Assembly (NCBI GenBank): GCA_027080315.1
Contig: JALWSI010000163.1
Span: 1 to 16,520, forward strand
Reading direction: 5' to 3'
DNA length: 16,520 nt
Origin: a bacterium
Lineage (GTDB): Bacteria; Thermosulfidibacterota; Thermosulfidibacteria; Thermosulfidibacterales; JALWSI01
Shown piece by piece: positions 14,882 through 16,520 of this stretch. The notes under the pieces are model-generated. The model saw only the letters and a program-made list of their open reading frames with translations, was not told where the DNA came from and did not search any database. How positions within the stretch are numbered: position 1 is the first letter of the stretch; every line of letters starts with the position of its first letter. Both the position numbers and the translations under genes were made by a program.

Positions 14882-15542
14882 ACCATCTCCTCCACACCTC
14901 GGTCACAAACCTTCTCACCTCCGCGGCATCCTTTATTCCAGGAGAGATCTCCACCCCGCTGGAGACGTCCACACCCATGGGGCGCACCCTCTTCACCGCC
15001 TCCTCCACGTTTCCGCTGTTCAGCCCCCCTGCCAGGATGATGGGATACTCCCTGGCGATTGAGGCAACTGCCGTCCAATCGCAGACGGTGCCTGTGCCCC
15101 CTTTGAGAACCGGGTGCTTTGTGTCCACGAGAAAGGCGTTGACGCAGTTCAGGTAGCGCCGGCAGAATCTCTTTAGCCTCTCAATGTTCCTTGCATGGTC
15201 TGTGGCCTCTTCTCCCTTCTCCACGTGAACCGCCTTGATCACCCCAAAACCTTCCTCCTGGATGGCCTCGCAGAACTCTGGAGACTCCTTTCCGTGAAGC
15301 TGGGCCACGGTGAGCCTGCAGGTCTCAAGGGTTTTCAGCACCTCTTTCAAAGGGGCATCCACAAAGACCCCCACCCTCGCCATGAATGGTGAGAGCATCC
15401 TGCTTATGCTCAGAGCCCTCTCGGTGCTCACATATCTGGGGCTTTTGGGATAGAAGACGAATCCCACGGCGTGAGCCCCGGTATCCTGCACCGCCAAGGC
15501 ATCCTGCCATCTGGTTATTCCACACACCTTGACCTGGATCAT
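14871..15542 (-). CDS. trpF: Phosphoribosylanthranilate isomerase
   Basis: TrpF catalyses the Amadori rearrangement of phosphoribosylanthranilate in the tryptophan pathway. The 223-residue TIM barrel starts [12 protein letters not shown] with the catalytic C7. It has [12 protein letters not shown] (27-38), VGVFVD (57-62), VAQLHG (79-84), the catalytic aspartate D140 in FLVDTK and [13 protein letters not shown] near the C-terminus. It is a separate protein, not fused to trpC as in enterobacteria. Its ATG overlaps the trpC stop by 4 bp, and its 3' end contains the trpB start. Confidence 0.95.
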   Translation of the reverse strand: MIQVKVCGITRWQDALAVQDTGAHAVGFVFYPKSPRYVSTERALSISRMLSPFMARVGVFVDAPLKEVLKTLETCRLTVAQLHGKESPEFCEAIQEEGFGVIKAVHVEKGEEATDHARNIERLKRFCRRYLNCVNAFLVDTKHPVLKGGTGTVCDWTAVASIAREYPIILAGGLNSGNVEEAVKRVRPMGVDVSSGVEISPGIKDAAEVRRFVTEVWRRWYEL

Positions 15543-16312
15543 GCCATGCCCCTCAACTCCTCAAGCATCCTCACAGGGTCCCTTGCCCTTGCCAATGTTT
15601 CTCCAATAAGAAAGACCTGAACCCCCGTCTCATTTTGTATTCTAATGATGTCCTCTCTGGTCTTTATTCCGCTCTCGCACACAATCAGGCGGTCCTGGGG
15701 CACCAAGGGGGCCAAGGTGAGGGTGGTATCAAGGTTCACCTCAAAGGTGGAGAGGTTGCGGTTGTTGATTCCGATTATCCGGCTTCCGCTGCTTATGGCC
15801 CATTCAAGCTCCTGGGCGGTGTGGATCTCAACCAGGGGCTCCAGATTGAGCCTGTTGCACTCCTCCACCATCTGGGCTAAGCCGTCCTCCCCCAGCACCG
15901 CTGCAATGAGAAGCACCCCCTGGGCTCCGTAGAGGGCAGCGAGGTCCAGCTGCACAGGGTGGAGTATGAACTCCTTGCATAGCACCGGCAGCTCAATGGC
16001 CTCTGACACCTCCCTTAGATCCTGCCACGAGCCCTCAAAGGCTGCGTCCACCAGCACAGATACCGCGGAAGCTCCACCCTCTTGGTAGAGCTGTGCCTGG
16101 GTCACGACATCCATCTCCTGGTTTATGGCCCCTGCCGAGGGAGAGGCCTTCTTGGTCTCTGCAATGATCCTCGGGGGATCCCCCTCTGTCAGGGCCTCAA
16201 AGAAGAGATTTTCCGTTAAGGGCTCAGGCTCGGCTATCTCGGAGTAGAGCAGGGCCCTTGTCTCGTTCCTCTTTCTCAGCAGTATCTGTTCAAGAAAGGC
16301 GTGGTGGCTCAT
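15539..16312 (-). CDS. trpC: Indole-3-glycerol phosphate synthase
   Basis: TrpC closes the indole ring, converting CdRP to indole-3-glycerol phosphate with loss of CO2 and water. The 257-residue product has the IGPS signature IIAETKKASPS with E52 and K54. The other conserved residues are K113 in VLCKEFI, E162 in PLVEIHT, N183/N184 in IGINNRNL and S214 in CESGIKTRED. The residue after SPS is A rather than the more usual K or R, a mild variation outside the core catalytic set. The ATG overlaps the trpD stop (ATGA). Confidence 0.95.
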   Translation of the reverse strand: MSHHAFLEQILLRKRNETRALLYSEIAEPEPLTENLFFEALTEGDPPRIIAETKKASPSAGAINQEMDVVTQAQLYQEGGASAVSVLVDAAFEGSWQDLREVSEAIELPVLCKEFILHPVQLDLAALYGAQGVLLIAAVLGEDGLAQMVEECNRLNLEPLVEIHTAQELEWAISSGSRIIGINNRNLSTFEVNLDTTLTLAPLVPQDRLIVCESGIKTREDIIRIQNETGVQVFLIGETLARARDPVRMLEELRGMA

Positions 16313-16520
16313 GCCCTTGCCCTCAGTCTCTCAACCACCTTCATGGCTTTTCCAGAGTCTATGGCGTGGGCCGCCTCTTCAAGGTTCTCTGAAAGGGGCT
16401 CCCTGCCCGCTGTGTACATGGCCAAGGCGGCGTTGAGCAGAACCGCGTCCCGGGCCCCGCACCTCTCTCCTGAGAGAACCCTCATGGTTAGTGTTGCATT
16501 GGTCTCGGGGTCGCTTCCTG
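16309..16520 (-). CDS. trpD: Anthranilate phosphoribosyltransferase, C-terminal part (5' end beyond the window)
   Basis: Reading leftward from the window edge, 69 codons precede a TGA at 16311-16309 that overlaps the trpC start by 4 bp. The residues RDAVLLNAALAMYTAG, followed by SENLEEAAHAIDSGKAMKVVERL, match the end of TrpD proteins, which transfer phosphoribose to anthranilate. The catalytic N-terminal glycine-rich region is not in view. Position and order (D-C-F-B-A) support the call. Whether the missing upstream part is fused to trpG cannot be seen. Confidence 0.88.
   Translation of the reverse strand, partial: GSDPETNATLTMRVLSGERCGARDAVLLNAALAMYTAGREPLSENLEEAAHAIDSGKAMKVVERLRARA

Noticed and set aside
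12963-16520. Long plus-strand frames within the trp genes
   Set aside because: They are antisense shadows of trpA, trpB, trpF and trpC, each of which has full catalytic motifs on the minus strand.

Overview
This window looks like core-metabolism chromosome from a diderm (Gram-negative-type) bacterium. No mobile element, CRISPR array, rRNA or tRNA was recognised. The diderm inference rests on lpxB (lipid A disaccharide synthase) and an msbA-like flippase gene. They close a fatty-acid cluster whose order (yceD-rpmF-plsX-fabH-fabK-fabD-fabG-acpP-fabF-rnc) and FabK-type enoyl reductase recall Clostridia and their relatives. That mix, the frequent AGG/AGA and ATA codons and the tight gene packing suggest a Synergistota-like, probably anaerobic and possibly thermophilic organism. 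This taxonomic guess comes from context and is not proven; 16S or marker-protein placement would settle it.

Layout: (1) 1-528, minus strand: the N-terminal part of a membrane sensor, probably a methyl-accepting chemotaxis protein, running off the left edge. (2) 529-839: a 311-bp AT-rich leader or intergenic stretch with one clear imperfect dyad and a possible flagellar-sigma-type promoter. (3) 840-2096, minus: proA (proline synthesis). (4) 2097-2253: a divergent promoter region. (5) 2254-12941, plus: twelve co-directional genes, yceD, rpmF, plsX, fabH, fabK, fabD, fabG, acpP, fabF, rnc, lpxB and msbA, mostly overlapping by 4 bp or separated by short gaps. (6) 12963-16520, minus: trpA, trpB, trpF, trpC and the 3' end of trpD, the distal part of a trp operon whose promoter lies beyond the right edge. 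The plus-strand cluster and the trp operon converge with only 21 bp between their stop codons.

The plus-strand cluster links envelope building from start to finish. FabD loads malonate onto AcpP, FabH starts chains, FabF, FabG and FabK elongate and reduce them, and PlsX passes finished acyl chains to phospholipid synthesis. LpxB condenses two acylated glucosamine precursors into the lipid A disaccharide, and MsbA flips lipid A core across the inner membrane. The dehydratase (fabZ/fabA), acetyl-CoA carboxylase and the remaining lpx genes are not here. yceD, rpmF and rnc add a ribosome/RNA component, a widespread association with plsX/fab genes. The trp genes give the steps from anthranilate to tryptophan.

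I found no obviously novel system. The points most worth a second look are the lpxB-msbA extension of the fab operon, the structured leader before the chemoreceptor gene, the convergent operon ends without a clear terminator, and the poorly spaced rnc start.
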